From contig JAPLFQ010000030.1 of the NCBI GenBank assembly GCA_026390595.1, positions 62,001 to 126,000 on the forward strand: a DNA stretch of 64,000 bases. The letters are read 5' to 3'. Both the position numbers and the translations under genes were made by a program. Under the pieces are notes generated by a model. The model saw only the letters and a list, made by a program, of their open reading frames with translations, did no database searches and was not told the DNA's origin. The number at the start of each line of letters is the position of its first letter. Positions within the stretch are counted from its first letter, which is position 1. The DNA comes from Ignavibacteriales bacterium (GTDB lineage Bacteria; Bacteroidota; Ignavibacteria; UBA10030). Of this stretch, positions 26,498-35,755 are shown piece after piece.

Positions 26498-27643
26498 TCA
26501 GATCAGAACTCCGTTCCTCTTGATCACTTCGCGTGCGATGACAATCTTCTGGATCTCGTTTGTCCCCTCGAAGATCGGATTGATTCGAGCATCACGATAG
26601 AATCGTTCGATTGGTAATTCCCTCGAGTAGCCCATGCCGCCATGAATTTGGACCGCACGATCCGCGATCTTGACAAGCGCCTCCGAGCAGAACAGTTTCA
26701 CCGTGGCTGATTGCCGGGACACAGGCGATCCTGCGTCGTACCCGGCCGCCGTCCGATAAATGATCGATTCCATCGCGTAGATAAGGACAGCCATTTCGGC
26801 CAGCATGAACTGGATCGCTTCAAACTGGGAAATAGCCACGTCGAACTGCTTACGCTCCTTTGCGTACTTCGTGGAAAGCTCAAGGAGCTCTTTTGAAGCA
26901 CCCAAGCAGGCGGCACCGAGGCCCAACCGTCCCGCATCGAGGGTCTTCATAGCAATAAGAAAGCCACGCCCATCATCACCTAGGATGTTTTCCTTCGGAA
27001 CACGAACGTTTTCAAATGAAATCGCGGAAGTGACACTCCCCCGGATTCCCATCTTCTTCTCGGGAGGACCGGCGTGGAACCCGGGCGACTTGGTTTCGAC
27101 TACGAATCCAGTAATGCCTTTATCTGTCCGCGCAAACACGGAAATGACGTCTGCGATGGACCCATTGGTGATCCAGAGTTTCTCTCCGTTGAGTATCCAC
27201 TCGTTCCCGTCGAAATGGGCTCTGGTTCTCAGGTTAAAAGAATCTGATCCGGCCAGAGTTTCGGTCAACGCAAAGGCACCGATCATTTTTCCTTCTGCAA
27301 GCTGGGTCAGATACTTCTTCTTCAGGTATTCGGAACCCCCGAGATAGATCGCATTCGATCCGATGGACTGATGCGCGCCGATAAATGTTGCAGTCGAAAG
27401 GCAGCCGCGTCCGATTTCTTCCTGTACCAGGCAATATCCGACCTCGCCAAACCCGCCTCCTCCGTATTCTGCCGGAAACACTGCCCCCATGAGGCCCAGC
27501 TCTCCCAACTTCGCAATAAGCTCGCGCGGTAATTTCTCCTCCTCGTCGATTCGACGCGCAATCGGCTTGATTTCAGTGTTGGTGAAATCGCGCACCATTT
27601 CGCGCAGCATTTTCTGCTCTTCCGTCAATTCGAATTCGAACAT
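26498..27643 (-). CDS. Acyl-CoA dehydrogenase
   Basis: A 381-residue flavoenzyme of beta-oxidation or branched-chain amino acid breakdown. It opens FELTEEQKMLREMVRDF. The FAD/substrate signature FALTETLAGSD and the NGEKLWITNGSIADV region are intact. The C-terminal IQIHGGMGYSRELPIERFYR and NPIFEGTNEIQ carry the likely catalytic Glu (IFEGTNE). It reads like a short-chain or butyryl-CoA-type dehydrogenase, but chain length cannot be told. It follows the SDR gene by 46 nt, with AAAGGA before the start, and shares that gene's promoter. Confidence 0.95.
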   Translation of the reverse strand: MFEFELTEEQKMLREMVRDFTNTEIKPIARRIDEEEKLPRELIAKLGELGLMGAVFPAEYGGGGFGEVGYCLVQEEIGRGCLSTATFIGAHQSIGSNAIYLGGSEYLKKKYLTQLAEGKMIGAFALTETLAGSDSFNLRTRAHFDGNEWILNGEKLWITNGSIADVISVFARTDKGITGFVVETKSPGFHAGPPEKKMGIRGSVTSAISFENVRVPKENILGDDGRGFLIAMKTLDAGRLGLGAACLGASKELLELSTKYAKERKQFDVAISQFEAIQFMLAEMAVLIYAMESIIYRTAAGYDAGSPVSRQSATVKLFCSEALVKIADRAVQIHGGMGYSRELPIERFYRDARINPIFEGTNEIQKIVIAREVIKRNGVLI

Positions 27644-27689
27644 ACCTATCCTTTGCTTTTCGATTCGTGAGAGTTTGTCGCGGAGGGTT

Positions 27690-28529
27690 TTACTCTATCG
27701 ATGCTTTGGGACCGATGTAGCTCACAACGTCTTCCCCACCATCAACGCCGATGACGTTTCCTGAAATCCAGTACGCGTTTTCGTCCGCGAGCAGCACAAT
27801 CGCTTTCGCGACATCCTCAGGTGTGGTCAGGCGGCCTGCCGGATTCTTGGCACGCGCAACGTCACGCATACGAACATGGTTTGGGATTTTGCGAAGTGCA
27901 GGGGTGTCTGTCACGCCCGCCATGATCGCATTGGCAGTCACACCAAGGGGGCCCAGTTCCATTGACAACTGCCGGAGATGCGACTCCAGGGTTGCCTTCG
28001 CCGCGGAGACCGCTCCGTAGTTCGGGATCACACTGTGCCCGCCCGAGCTCGTCAGACCCATGATGCGTCCTCCCTTCCGTAGCAGCTTACGGAAAAGGAG
28101 CCCCTGAACCCAATACACGAGACTGTGCGCCATGACATCAAGTGTCATTTCCATCTGTGCCTGTGAAAGGGCCTCTTCAGGCTTTGCAGCGACGAATGGC
28201 TTCAATGTCCCGAAGGCGAGCGAATGCAGCAACACCTTCACATTGTTGGACGAATCTTTCGAGAAGCGCTCCTGAATGTCATCAAGCGCCTCTTCTCTCT
28301 TGATCGAATCGGCGGCATTGATGTTGTAGAAAATGGCTTCAGCACCGGTATGCTTGATTTCCTTGATAACATGCTGCACCGCCGGCATCGTCGCCTGGCG
28401 GTCAAGGTGCACACCAAAAATGTTCATCCCGTGCCGGGCAAGCTCGATTGCAGCAGCTCCGCCAAAACCGCTCGATGCTCCGAGAATAACCGCCCAGTCT
28501 GTCGGCTTGAATCGAGTTTCGCTCTTCAT
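27690..28529 (-). CDS. SDR family enoyl-ACP reductase-like protein
   Basis: A 279-residue short-chain dehydrogenase. The nucleotide-binding site is LGASSGFGGAAAIELA. VKVLLHSLAFG resembles the VHSIAFA motif of FabI-type reductases. The active-site stretch PNYGAVSAAKATLESHLR has Tyr and Lys separated by six residues (Y-x6-K), the pattern of enoyl-ACP reductases (FabI/FabL), not the Y-x3-K of ordinary SDRs. The C-terminus WISGNVIGVDGGEDV is standard. A FabL-like role in fatty acid synthesis or a related enoyl/ketoacyl reduction is likely. It starts a small operon with acyl-CoA dehydrogenase. Confidence 0.82.
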   Translation of the reverse strand: MKSETRFKPTDWAVILGASSGFGGAAAIELARHGMNIFGVHLDRQATMPAVQHVIKEIKHTGAEAIFYNINAADSIKREEALDDIQERFSKDSSNNVKVLLHSLAFGTLKPFVAAKPEEALSQAQMEMTLDVMAHSLVYWVQGLLFRKLLRKGGRIMGLTSSGGHSVIPNYGAVSAAKATLESHLRQLSMELGPLGVTANAIMAGVTDTPALRKIPNHVRMRDVARAKNPAGRLTTPEDVAKAIVLLADENAYWISGNVIGVDGGEDVVSYIGPKASIE

Positions 28530-28563
28530 CGCATTCTCCTAAGTGAAATTCTTTAAGGGATGT

Positions 28564-28593
28564 CAAATATACCAAATTTTCGAGGAAAATCAA
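28564..28593 (-). promoter_or_regulatory. Housekeeping-type promoter of the SDR gene
   Basis: TTGATT (28588-28593) and TATATTTG (28564-28571) on the minus strand are 16 bases apart, the same arrangement and nearly the same flanks as the promoter at 10863-10892. The -35 lies only five bases beyond the glmS stop (28598). The SDR gene therefore starts a new transcript right behind the preceding operon. Confidence 0.65.
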
Positions 28594-28597
28594 AACC

Positions 28598-30430
28598 TCA
28601 TTCGACGGTCACGCTTTTCGCCAAATTTCGAGGTTGATCCACATTGACCCCTCGAGCGACTGCGATATGATAGGCCAACAATTGCAGCGGAATCACATTG
28701 AGGATTGGGCCAAAAAAGCCATACGTCCTGGGAACCCGGATAACCACTTCTGCAAGATTTGCGATCTCGTGGTCATCCTCATTCGCAATGACTATAAGCC
28801 TGCCTTTGCGGGCACGAACCTCCTGAATGTTGCTCACGACTTTGTCGTAGATTCCATCCTTGGGGGCAATGACCACGACGGGCATCCGGTCATCGATGAG
28901 GGCGATGGGTCCGTGTTTCATTTCAGCCGCAGGATATCCTTCGGCGTGGATATATGAAATCTCCTTCAACTTCAGCGCTCCTTCGAGTGCAACAGGGAAA
29001 TTCGCACCTCTGCCAAGGTACAGGAAATTGCCTGCTCCCTTGTACTCCTGAGCGATCTCGGCAATTTGCTCTGATGTGCGAAGGACATGCTCAACTTTTT
29101 CCGGTAACTCGTGCAGCTCCCGAAACAGCAGTGCAAGCTTTTCCCTCGATATCCCCCTCGCTTTCGCTATCATCAGCGTGATCAGGGCAAGAACAGTAAG
29201 CTGAGACGTGAATGCCTTGGTTGAGGCAACCCCGATTTCGGGTCCAGCGTGGATATACACTCCCCCCTGCGACTCGCGGGCAATCGTGCTCCCAACGCCG
29301 TTCACGATGCCCAATGCAAGGGCCCCCTGCGCTTTCGCCTGGCGCAACGCGGCAAGAGTATCTGCAGTCTCGCCGCTCTGACTGATTGCGAAAACGATGT
29401 CGCCTGCGCCGATAACTGGATTTCGGTACCGGAATTCCGATGCATACTCTACTTCTACAGGCACACCAGCAATTTGCTCGATCAAGTACTCACCCACCAG
29501 CGCAGCATGCCAAGAAGTCCCGCACCCTGCAAAGACTATCCTCTTCGCATTGACAAGAACATCTCTGACGTGTTCGAGGCCCCCGAGTTTTACGTCGACC
29601 TCTCCGGTGATGAGCCGGCCGCGCAACGCATTGCGAATGGTATCCGGCTGCTCATGAATCTCCTTCAGCATGAAATGCTGATACTTCCCCCTCTCGATTT
29701 CCTGGAGATCAAGGGTCAATTGCTCGATTGACTTGTCGACAGGCACATCTGCAAGCGTGGTGGTCGCGACGCTTCCGGCTGTCACCACAGCCATTTCACC
29801 ATCCTCCAGATAGATCACCCGCCGTGTATGCCGAACAATTGCTGACGCATCGGAGGCGACAATGTTTTCCTCATCCCCTACGCCAATCGCGAGGGGACTT
29901 CCATTTCGTGCAACAATGAGCTTGTCCGGCTCTCGTCCTGCCACGACAACGATCCCATACGTGCCTTTGACTTGAGTCAGCGCCTGGCGAACAGCTCGTT
30001 CCAGACTCATCGTTTTCGAATACAGTTCCTCTATCAAATGTGCCAGAACTTCGGTGTCTGTTGCCGACCTGAAGATGTGGCCATCATCCATGAGCTTTCG
30101 CTTCAACGCTGCATAGTTCTCAATCACGCCGTTATGGATCACGGCAATTTCATTCCGGCAGTCGAGGTGAGGATGCGCGTTTGCTTCGTTCGGCTCACCA
30201 TGCGTCGCCCAACGAGTATGACCGATCGCAATTGTGCAAGCACCTGATATACCTCGAACTGCTTCTTCAAGCCTGGCGATTTTTCCAGCCCGTTTCACGA
30301 CGTCGATCCGTCCATCTCGGACCAATGCGACACCTGCAGAGTCATATCCGCGGTACTCGAGCCGCTTCAACCCGTCGAGAACAACCGGAAGACCGTTCCG
30401 CGCACCAACATAGCCAACGATTCCGCACAT
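28598..30430 (-). CDS. glmS: Glutamine--fructose-6-phosphate aminotransferase (isomerizing)
   Basis: A 610-residue GlmS, which makes glucosamine-6-phosphate for peptidoglycan and lipid A. Cys2 of MCGIVGYVGARNG is the glutaminase nucleophile. HTRWATHGEPNEANAHPH follows, then the two SIS domains (GCGTSWHAALVGEYL; SQSGETADTLAALRQAKAQG; LGRGANFPVALEGALKLKE), ending RNLAKSVTVE. Length and motifs are typical. No glmS ribozyme space exists: the start lies 3 nt after pgeF, so expression depends on the upstream operon. Confidence 0.98.
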   Translation of the reverse strand: MCGIVGYVGARNGLPVVLDGLKRLEYRGYDSAGVALVRDGRIDVVKRAGKIARLEEAVRGISGACTIAIGHTRWATHGEPNEANAHPHLDCRNEIAVIHNGVIENYAALKRKLMDDGHIFRSATDTEVLAHLIEELYSKTMSLERAVRQALTQVKGTYGIVVVAGREPDKLIVARNGSPLAIGVGDEENIVASDASAIVRHTRRVIYLEDGEMAVVTAGSVATTTLADVPVDKSIEQLTLDLQEIERGKYQHFMLKEIHEQPDTIRNALRGRLITGEVDVKLGGLEHVRDVLVNAKRIVFAGCGTSWHAALVGEYLIEQIAGVPVEVEYASEFRYRNPVIGAGDIVFAISQSGETADTLAALRQAKAQGALALGIVNGVGSTIARESQGGVYIHAGPEIGVASTKAFTSQLTVLALITLMIAKARGISREKLALLFRELHELPEKVEHVLRTSEQIAEIAQEYKGAGNFLYLGRGANFPVALEGALKLKEISYIHAEGYPAAEMKHGPIALIDDRMPVVVIAPKDGIYDKVVSNIQEVRARKGRLIVIANEDDHEIANLAEVVIRVPRTYGFFGPILNVIPLQLLAYHIAVARGVNVDQPRNLAKSVTVE

Positions 30431-30433
30431 ACC

Positions 30434-31189
30434 TCAGAGTCCCTTCGCTTCTACGATACTCACAACCGCCATCATTCGTCCTGATCTTTCACGATCTCTT
30501 CTATACGAATGGAATATCTCAGACGCGCAGATCGTGCATGCGGCTGAAACCTCTATGTTCCCAGGTTTCAGACCGCTCCTGAGCAATTGGTCCCTATTTG
30601 CCAGCTTCAGGTCTAGGTACGTCTTGTCTCCCCTGACTTGATGATGCTCTGAAGCAAAAACCTCCGCCACCTCCCTGCCCACCTCATAACAGCAGACGCC
30701 GGCGGACGGACCAAGGTACGCCACGATGGTCTCGGGAGTGGCCCCGAACTGGTTCTGCATCAGAACGACCGCTTTCCGGACGATTCCTTGCACAGACCCT
30801 CTCCAGCCGGCATGCACATTTGCGACCACGCCAGCCATCGGATCATACAGCACAACCGGTAGACAATCGGCGACGGTGATGACCAGCGGGAGATTCGGTG
30901 TTGCCGTGATCAATCCGTCACACGATTCATAGTCACCAGGGCCGGTGACGCACTCAATCCGATCTGAGTGGCACTGAAGTGGAATGGCTGAGCTCTGAGA
31001 CGCGAATCCGAGGGCTCCGAAAAACCGACGCCGGTTTTCCTCTACGCACGCCCGGTCATCCCCAACACGATAACTGAGATTCATTCCTAGGGGTTCCGGG
31101 CTCGTTCCACCCTTGCGGGTGCTCATGCCGAAACGGAGAGCAGAGAATTGTGATAGAATGGCGGAAGTAGTAATTGGAGGTTGGCTCAT
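30434..31189 (-). CDS. pgeF: PgeF/YfiH (Cu-oxidase_4) family protein
   Basis: A 251-residue protein of the polyphenol oxidase/LACC1 family, which edits wrongly incorporated amino acids in peptidoglycan precursors or acts on purine nucleosides. Conserved metal and active-site motifs are visible: PLQCHSDRIECV, TVADCLPVVLYDP, VANVHAGWRGSVQGI and GPSAGVCCYEVGREV. It lies between the large histidine kinase (1 nt gap) and glmS (3 nt), consistent with a cell-wall related operon. Confidence 0.92.
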   Translation of the reverse strand: MSQPPITTSAILSQFSALRFGMSTRKGGTSPEPLGMNLSYRVGDDRACVEENRRRFFGALGFASQSSAIPLQCHSDRIECVTGPGDYESCDGLITATPNLPLVITVADCLPVVLYDPMAGVVANVHAGWRGSVQGIVRKAVVLMQNQFGATPETIVAYLGPSAGVCCYEVGREVAEVFASEHHQVRGDKTYLDLKLANRDQLLRSGLKPGNIEVSAACTICASEIFHSYRRDRERSGRMMAVVSIVEAKGL

Positions 31190-31190
31190 C

Positions 31191-34100
31191 CTACCCGTGT
31201 CGAAGTGGAATATTCATCTCTACCGTTGTTCCGTGTCCAACCTTGCTTTGCAGCCTGATGGTTCCATTCAAATCCTCGATAACCTTCCGGGCAATGGCGA
31301 GGCCGAGCCCCATGCCGTCGGTCTTCGTGGAAAAATTCGGCTGAAACACGCTTGATTGGATCTCTTCCGGTATTCCACTTCCCGTATCAGTGATGCGGAT
31401 TGAACAGATTTGGTGCGCGACGTTCATATCTATGACGATGATCCCCTTTCCCTCCATCGCCTGCACACTGTTGCGTACGACATTGATGAAGACTCGCCGC
31501 AGTTCGTCCTTGTCGGCGACCACAACGGCGGGAGCGTCCGAGGGAGCGTGACGGAACTCGACACCCTGCACTTCTGAGAACAGATCAATGGTCTCATTCA
31601 CAAGCTGGCTTAGATCGACCCGCTCGAACTTCCGTTCGGGCATGCGGGCAAAGTTCGAGAACTCGGATGCAATGCGAGTCAACACATCTATTTGTTCGAT
31701 CACCGTCTGTGACACCCTCTGCAGGATGTCGCCGAAGTCCTTTGCTTCCTGGCGGTAGGCCTGGACGAGATGCTGGACCGACAACTTGATGGGAGTAAGC
31801 GGATTCTTGATTTCGTGCGCGACCTGCTTGGCCATTTCCTTCCACGCAAGTTCCCGCTCGGCTCGGGCGAGATTCACCCTGTTGGCTTTCAGTTCCGTCG
31901 TCATCTCGTTGAACGAATGGATGAGATCGCCGACCTCGTCATTGGATCGCTCACGCAAGACAACATCCAGGTCCCCCTTTCCCACACTCCGTGCCGCCGA
32001 GGAAAGGTCCCGCAGCGGTCTCGACAATGCGTTCGCAAGCACGAGGGCGAGGCCAACGACGAACGACACGACCAGGGCATAGGCACCGAGGACGAACGCA
32101 TTGCGCTGGGCGAGTTCCTCGTCTATTTCCTGCTGGCGATACAACGCCGGAACCGCCAACACCCCCCTGATGCTGTCCCCGACAAAGATCGGTCGATAGC
32201 CTACGATGTAACTCACTTCCCCGATCCGTTCCCGCGTTTCATAAAATCCCCGCCCCATAACTACTGTGTTTACGAACGCCGTTCCCGTCAGCCGATTGTC
32301 GAGAATCGAGGCCCTGTACAGTTCCGGCCTGCTGCTTGCCTTCAACTCCGCTCCATGATACACGCTGAAGTCCACACCGAGATCGGAGGCCACTGCTTCG
32401 CAGAAATCGTTGGTCACTCCCTGCGCAAAATCCTGATCATCCTCGACCGCTGTGGAGATGCGTTGCTGAGTGACCTCCAGGTCTTCTGAAAGTCTCTTGG
32501 CGATGTTCTGGTCCAACCTTTCGATGGCAAGCTCCCTGTTGTAATACGCCATCAGGAGGAGCGGCACTACAGAGAGCACCGCGAATGAAGTAATGAGTTT
32601 CTCACGGAACCCAAATCGGGGCGACCGGCCGCGTGCAAGAGACGGGAGGGCGACCGCTATTCCAACAAATCCGAGAAACAGCAGGTACACGAGAAGAGTC
32701 TTCACGATGTTGAAAAGATGCCAGCGAACGTCGAGCGATCCGATTCTGAGCAGAAGGACGCGCGAGCGAACGGCGTCATCCTTCGCATACAAGACATCGA
32801 ACGATGCCCCCTCAAAGTCCTGGGTTGACCAGATGAACCTGCCGGCCGAGGCACTCACTTCATTTCCAATAGAGGGATCAAGGCGCATACCTTTGAAAAG
32901 TATCGGATCGTTTGTTGACCAGATGATGCCGTCCCGATACTCGGTGATCGACACCTTGCGGAAGGCGTCTTCCAAAGGCTCGCGTGAAGTGCTGCGGAGT
33001 TGCTCGGGCGCCTCACCGCGGAACAACGTTCTTTGGCTTGCCGACATCACGATTGCTATGGAACCAATCGGTTGGTTGCCCGCACCCAGCACATATCCCC
33101 ACTCACCGTAGTATTTCACGTTCCCGTCTGAAACCTTCCGGTCCACGACAAGAAGCGCTTCCTCCTCCTTGTGGAAGAGTTGAGTCAAGAGTTCCATCTG
33201 ATCGAAGGAGGTAAGCCCGACAGAGAACCGGCTCAGTTCTTTGCCGGAGGGGTCGTACACGACGAGGGCCGAATTGTACCCCTCTTTGCTCATCAGCGTC
33301 TGAGCCCAGAGACCGAACGCCAGATCGACAGAGACAGTTGAATCGATTCCTTCCGCGGTGAGCTGGTTAGCCGCTCGCCCGGTCGCGCCGCGAAGACTTT
33401 CTGAGACTACAAGCGAAAGCCAATTGTCGACAGGCCGAAGCAAGCCCTCCGCTTCCAATTGGGCCCGCTCCCTCTCTTTTTCGTGCGTCTTGGAATCCAG
33501 TCCTACGACGGTGAACATGAACGCCCCGGCCAGGACAACCGCAGTCGCGACAAGCGGCCGCGCCCTCCATGGCTGCCACGAGATCCCTCGAAATTCAAGA
33601 AGGAGCACCAATCCCAGCGCTGAGGCATAGAGAACTGGTGGAAGGTAAACCGGAAGCAACGGCGGTTGATCGAGATAGAGATAGGCACAATAACTCGCGA
33701 GGAAGGTGAAGGCCAGCGTCGTGACCCTTATCCAGACGATTCTCCCTTCACGGACAGCTCCCCCGAGCATCCGATGTGCGACAAACACGACTGCCAGACA
33801 CGCTGCTCCGAGAGCCAGAGTCAGGAGAAGGATATTCAAATGCATGACCATCATCGGCGCATTCGGAAGTAGAGACAACGGATCCCGATATCGTATCGAT
33901 GAATCAAAAACGAAACTCCGCATCGCAGCTCCGTACGCCCGAACAAGCCACTGTGATACAAATGGAAGCAGGATCGCCAGCAGATAACGCCAGTGAAGAG
34001 AAGCCCGACGAGATGGTTGTCCTGGCGAAGACCACCAGTTATATGTTATCTTGAGGAACATGAGAACCGTGAACAAGAGCGCCGCTGCCGAAAGCACAAG

Positions 34101-35102
34101 TTCACCGAGTGATCCCGCAAGGCCGAGTGGGAATGGAGATGAGTGCACGGCGGGATCGAAAAGAAACCCTCCGACAAGCAGACCTGGGAAGGCCTCCAAT
34201 TTCCACCCGATCCGAACGCTCCACACCAACACCACGAGAACAATAGACAACGTTGAGTTTCCCCATTTCTTTTGGACCATCAAGAACATGAGGAGGGCCA
34301 GAAAGCACATTCCTGCCGCAGCGAAGAGGCTCTTCCCCGCCTCGGGGAATCGATCGGCCTTCTGAATTTCGGCCGGGATTGACGGAGGGGGTGCGATGGC
34401 AAAACCGAAGAGATTGTTCTTGCCATCCTTCAACGGTATTGCGAAGGCCGCCTCTCCTGCCGTGTCACGGTGAGCGACCTCAGAAACGAACCGTATTGGC
34501 AAGCCAGTTTCCTTAGCGAGTTCGTCCGCAAGGCTCGCGCTCGAGACAAAACGATTTGAAACCGGGTACGTGGTCTCCAGAGGCCTGCTTACAAAGACGA
34601 AATGGCTCTTGTCCGATGTGGCAACTCCGACGGAGAGAAAACGGTGAAGGCGTGCCTGCGACACGAAGGTGAGATCTTCTCCACTCCCGTTGCGAAGTGT
34701 CGACGCAAAGCTGGAAAGGACTCTTCTGCCTGACCAGAGAATGATATTCCCGGCCGAATCAACAACATCGATGCTGATATCCTCGTCCGCATTGTACCAG
34801 GCCAGCCGCTGAAATGCAGATGCCAGGTTCCCGGGACTCATGGTCAGCAGGGCCAGGTTGATTGCTTCGTCGCTCCTGATCATCCCTCCCTTCAACCGTT
34901 GAGCTTCCACGCGCAGATCTACTTTCGATTGAATGGCCGATGCAAGATCCTGTTGCTTCTGGATCTTCACACGTGCCCAATCAGCCTCGATATGAGAACG
35001 CCACGCAAGCTGAGCGGCGATCAAGAGCACCACGACTCCCGCCGAGATGAACAATCCCCGCGAGACCAGACGCACAGATATTCCGACATTTGGAAGAGGC
35101 AT
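31191..35102 (-). CDS. Large polytopic NtrY-like sensor histidine kinase
   Basis: About 1303 residues. The N-terminal helix is followed by an extracytoplasmic sensor region, a block of about eight membrane helices, a second extracytoplasmic domain (around 590-800), two more helices, a third periplasmic segment, then HAMP (LSRPLRDLSSAARSV). The kinase core is HisKA (VAHEIKNPLTPIKLSVQHL) and HATPase (VFINVVRNSVQAM; DTGSGIPEEI; GMGLGLAIARKV). The HEIKNPLTPIKLS motif is NtrY-type. No partner NtrX regulator is adjacent. I start at ATG 35102, 16 bases after the preceding stop; the longer frame overlaps that gene. The number of membrane segments is far above the usual two for NtrY. Confidence 0.85.
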   Translation of the reverse strand: MPLPNVGISVRLVSRGLFISAGVVVLLIAAQLAWRSHIEADWARVKIQKQQDLASAIQSKVDLRVEAQRLKGGMIRSDEAINLALLTMSPGNLASAFQRLAWYNADEDISIDVVDSAGNIILWSGRRVLSSFASTLRNGSGEDLTFVSQARLHRFLSVGVATSDKSHFVFVSRPLETTYPVSNRFVSSASLADELAKETGLPIRFVSEVAHRDTAGEAAFAIPLKDGKNNLFGFAIAPPPSIPAEIQKADRFPEAGKSLFAAAGMCFLALLMFLMVQKKWGNSTLSIVLVVLVWSVRIGWKLEAFPGLLVGGFLFDPAVHSSPFPLGLAGSLGELVLSAAALLFTVLMFLKITYNWWSSPGQPSRRASLHWRYLLAILLPFVSQWLVRAYGAAMRSFVFDSSIRYRDPLSLLPNAPMMVMHLNILLLTLALGAACLAVVFVAHRMLGGAVREGRIVWIRVTTLAFTFLASYCAYLYLDQPPLLPVYLPPVLYASALGLVLLLEFRGISWQPWRARPLVATAVVLAGAFMFTVVGLDSKTHEKERERAQLEAEGLLRPVDNWLSLVVSESLRGATGRAANQLTAEGIDSTVSVDLAFGLWAQTLMSKEGYNSALVVYDPSGKELSRFSVGLTSFDQMELLTQLFHKEEEALLVVDRKVSDGNVKYYGEWGYVLGAGNQPIGSIAIVMSASQRTLFRGEAPEQLRSTSREPLEDAFRKVSITEYRDGIIWSTNDPILFKGMRLDPSIGNEVSASAGRFIWSTQDFEGASFDVLYAKDDAVRSRVLLLRIGSLDVRWHLFNIVKTLLVYLLFLGFVGIAVALPSLARGRSPRFGFREKLITSFAVLSVVPLLLMAYYNRELAIERLDQNIAKRLSEDLEVTQQRISTAVEDDQDFAQGVTNDFCEAVASDLGVDFSVYHGAELKASSRPELYRASILDNRLTGTAFVNTVVMGRGFYETRERIGEVSYIVGYRPIFVGDSIRGVLAVPALYRQQEIDEELAQRNAFVLGAYALVVSFVVGLALVLANALSRPLRDLSSAARSVGKGDLDVVLRERSNDEVGDLIHSFNEMTTELKANRVNLARAERELAWKEMAKQVAHEIKNPLTPIKLSVQHLVQAYRQEAKDFGDILQRVSQTVIEQIDVLTRIASEFSNFARMPERKFERVDLSQLVNETIDLFSEVQGVEFRHAPSDAPAVVVADKDELRRVFINVVRNSVQAMEGKGIIVIDMNVAHQICSIRITDTGSGIPEEIQSSVFQPNFSTKTDGMGLGLAIARKVIEDLNGTIRLQSKVGHGTTVEMNIPLRHG

Positions 35103-35118
35103 GTAGCGCTTGCGATAC

Positions 35119-35598
35119 TTAGTAGATGTTAAACTGGCTGATAAACCAACGTGAGTCCTGGAACCGGAGAGAAACATATACCTGGGCAGATTCCCTCCTG
35201 CCGCGCACAGTGTACGTAAGGCGCCCGGTGGCGTAAGGGGTGGATCCTGCATCGCTGAATCGGGAGAACTCAAAAGCGAGGGAAGACCGACTTGAGAAGT
35301 ACCGGTGTAGGATTGATACAGTCTGGTTGGCGGAAAAATAACCGCCTTCGGCCCCAGACACATTCACGAATACCTGCTGAGCAAAATGCGTAGAGGCAGA
35401 GGTGAGAGACGCACTGAGGATGCTCTGCTCGATTATCCGAATCAACTTCCTGGCTTCCCCTTGATCGGGGATGCGGGATTGCATCTCTCTTGAGGGTCCG
35501 GGTTCCCGCTTTGGCAGTCTTCGCTGAGTTGGCGATTGAGCCGCTAAGCATTGGAAGAGAACGAGAGAGGCTATCAGAACCAGAGCACTGGATCGCAT
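35119..35598 (-). CDS. Exported DUF4783-like protein
   Basis: About 159 residues from ATG 35598. A signal peptide (SSALVLIASLVLFQCLAAQS) is followed by a small alpha+beta domain with FSANQTVSILHRYFSSRS, FEFSRFSDAGSTPYATGRL and VYVSLRFQDSRWFISQFNIY. This matches, from memory, the DUF4783 family common in Bacteroidota, with an NTF2-like fold and unknown function. The gene precedes the large histidine kinase by 16 nt, so its product may act with that sensor in the periplasm. The longer open frame to 35709 is unlikely, as it lacks a signal-like start. Confidence 0.75.
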   Translation of the reverse strand: MRSSALVLIASLVLFQCLAAQSPTQRRLPKREPGPSREMQSRIPDQGEARKLIRIIEQSILSASLTSASTHFAQQVFVNVSGAEGGYFSANQTVSILHRYFSSRSSLAFEFSRFSDAGSTPYATGRLTYTVRGRRESAQVYVSLRFQDSRWFISQFNIY

Positions 35599-35755
35599 AT
35601 GCAATGACAAAGTATCAGAAAAGCCAAATAAAGTCAACCAAACAAGGCCGATTGTACACACGAACGCCACCCCTTTCTCGTCCTCCTCAATCTCCTCCCA
35701 GGGTGGCATTCATGGATTTTCCATCACATCCAGCGGATGGCGCTCTCTCCGCTTC

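Noticed and set aside
28598-30480. Possible glmS ribozyme
   Set aside because: Only three bases separate pgeF from glmS, leaving no room for a ribozyme leader.
35103-35118. Imperfect dyad GTAGCGCTTGCGATAC before the NtrY-like kinase
   Set aside because: It resembles the flagellin-type dyad in spacing only; the half-sites are reversed (GTA outside) and one position mismatches, and it lies in a tiny intergenic gap.
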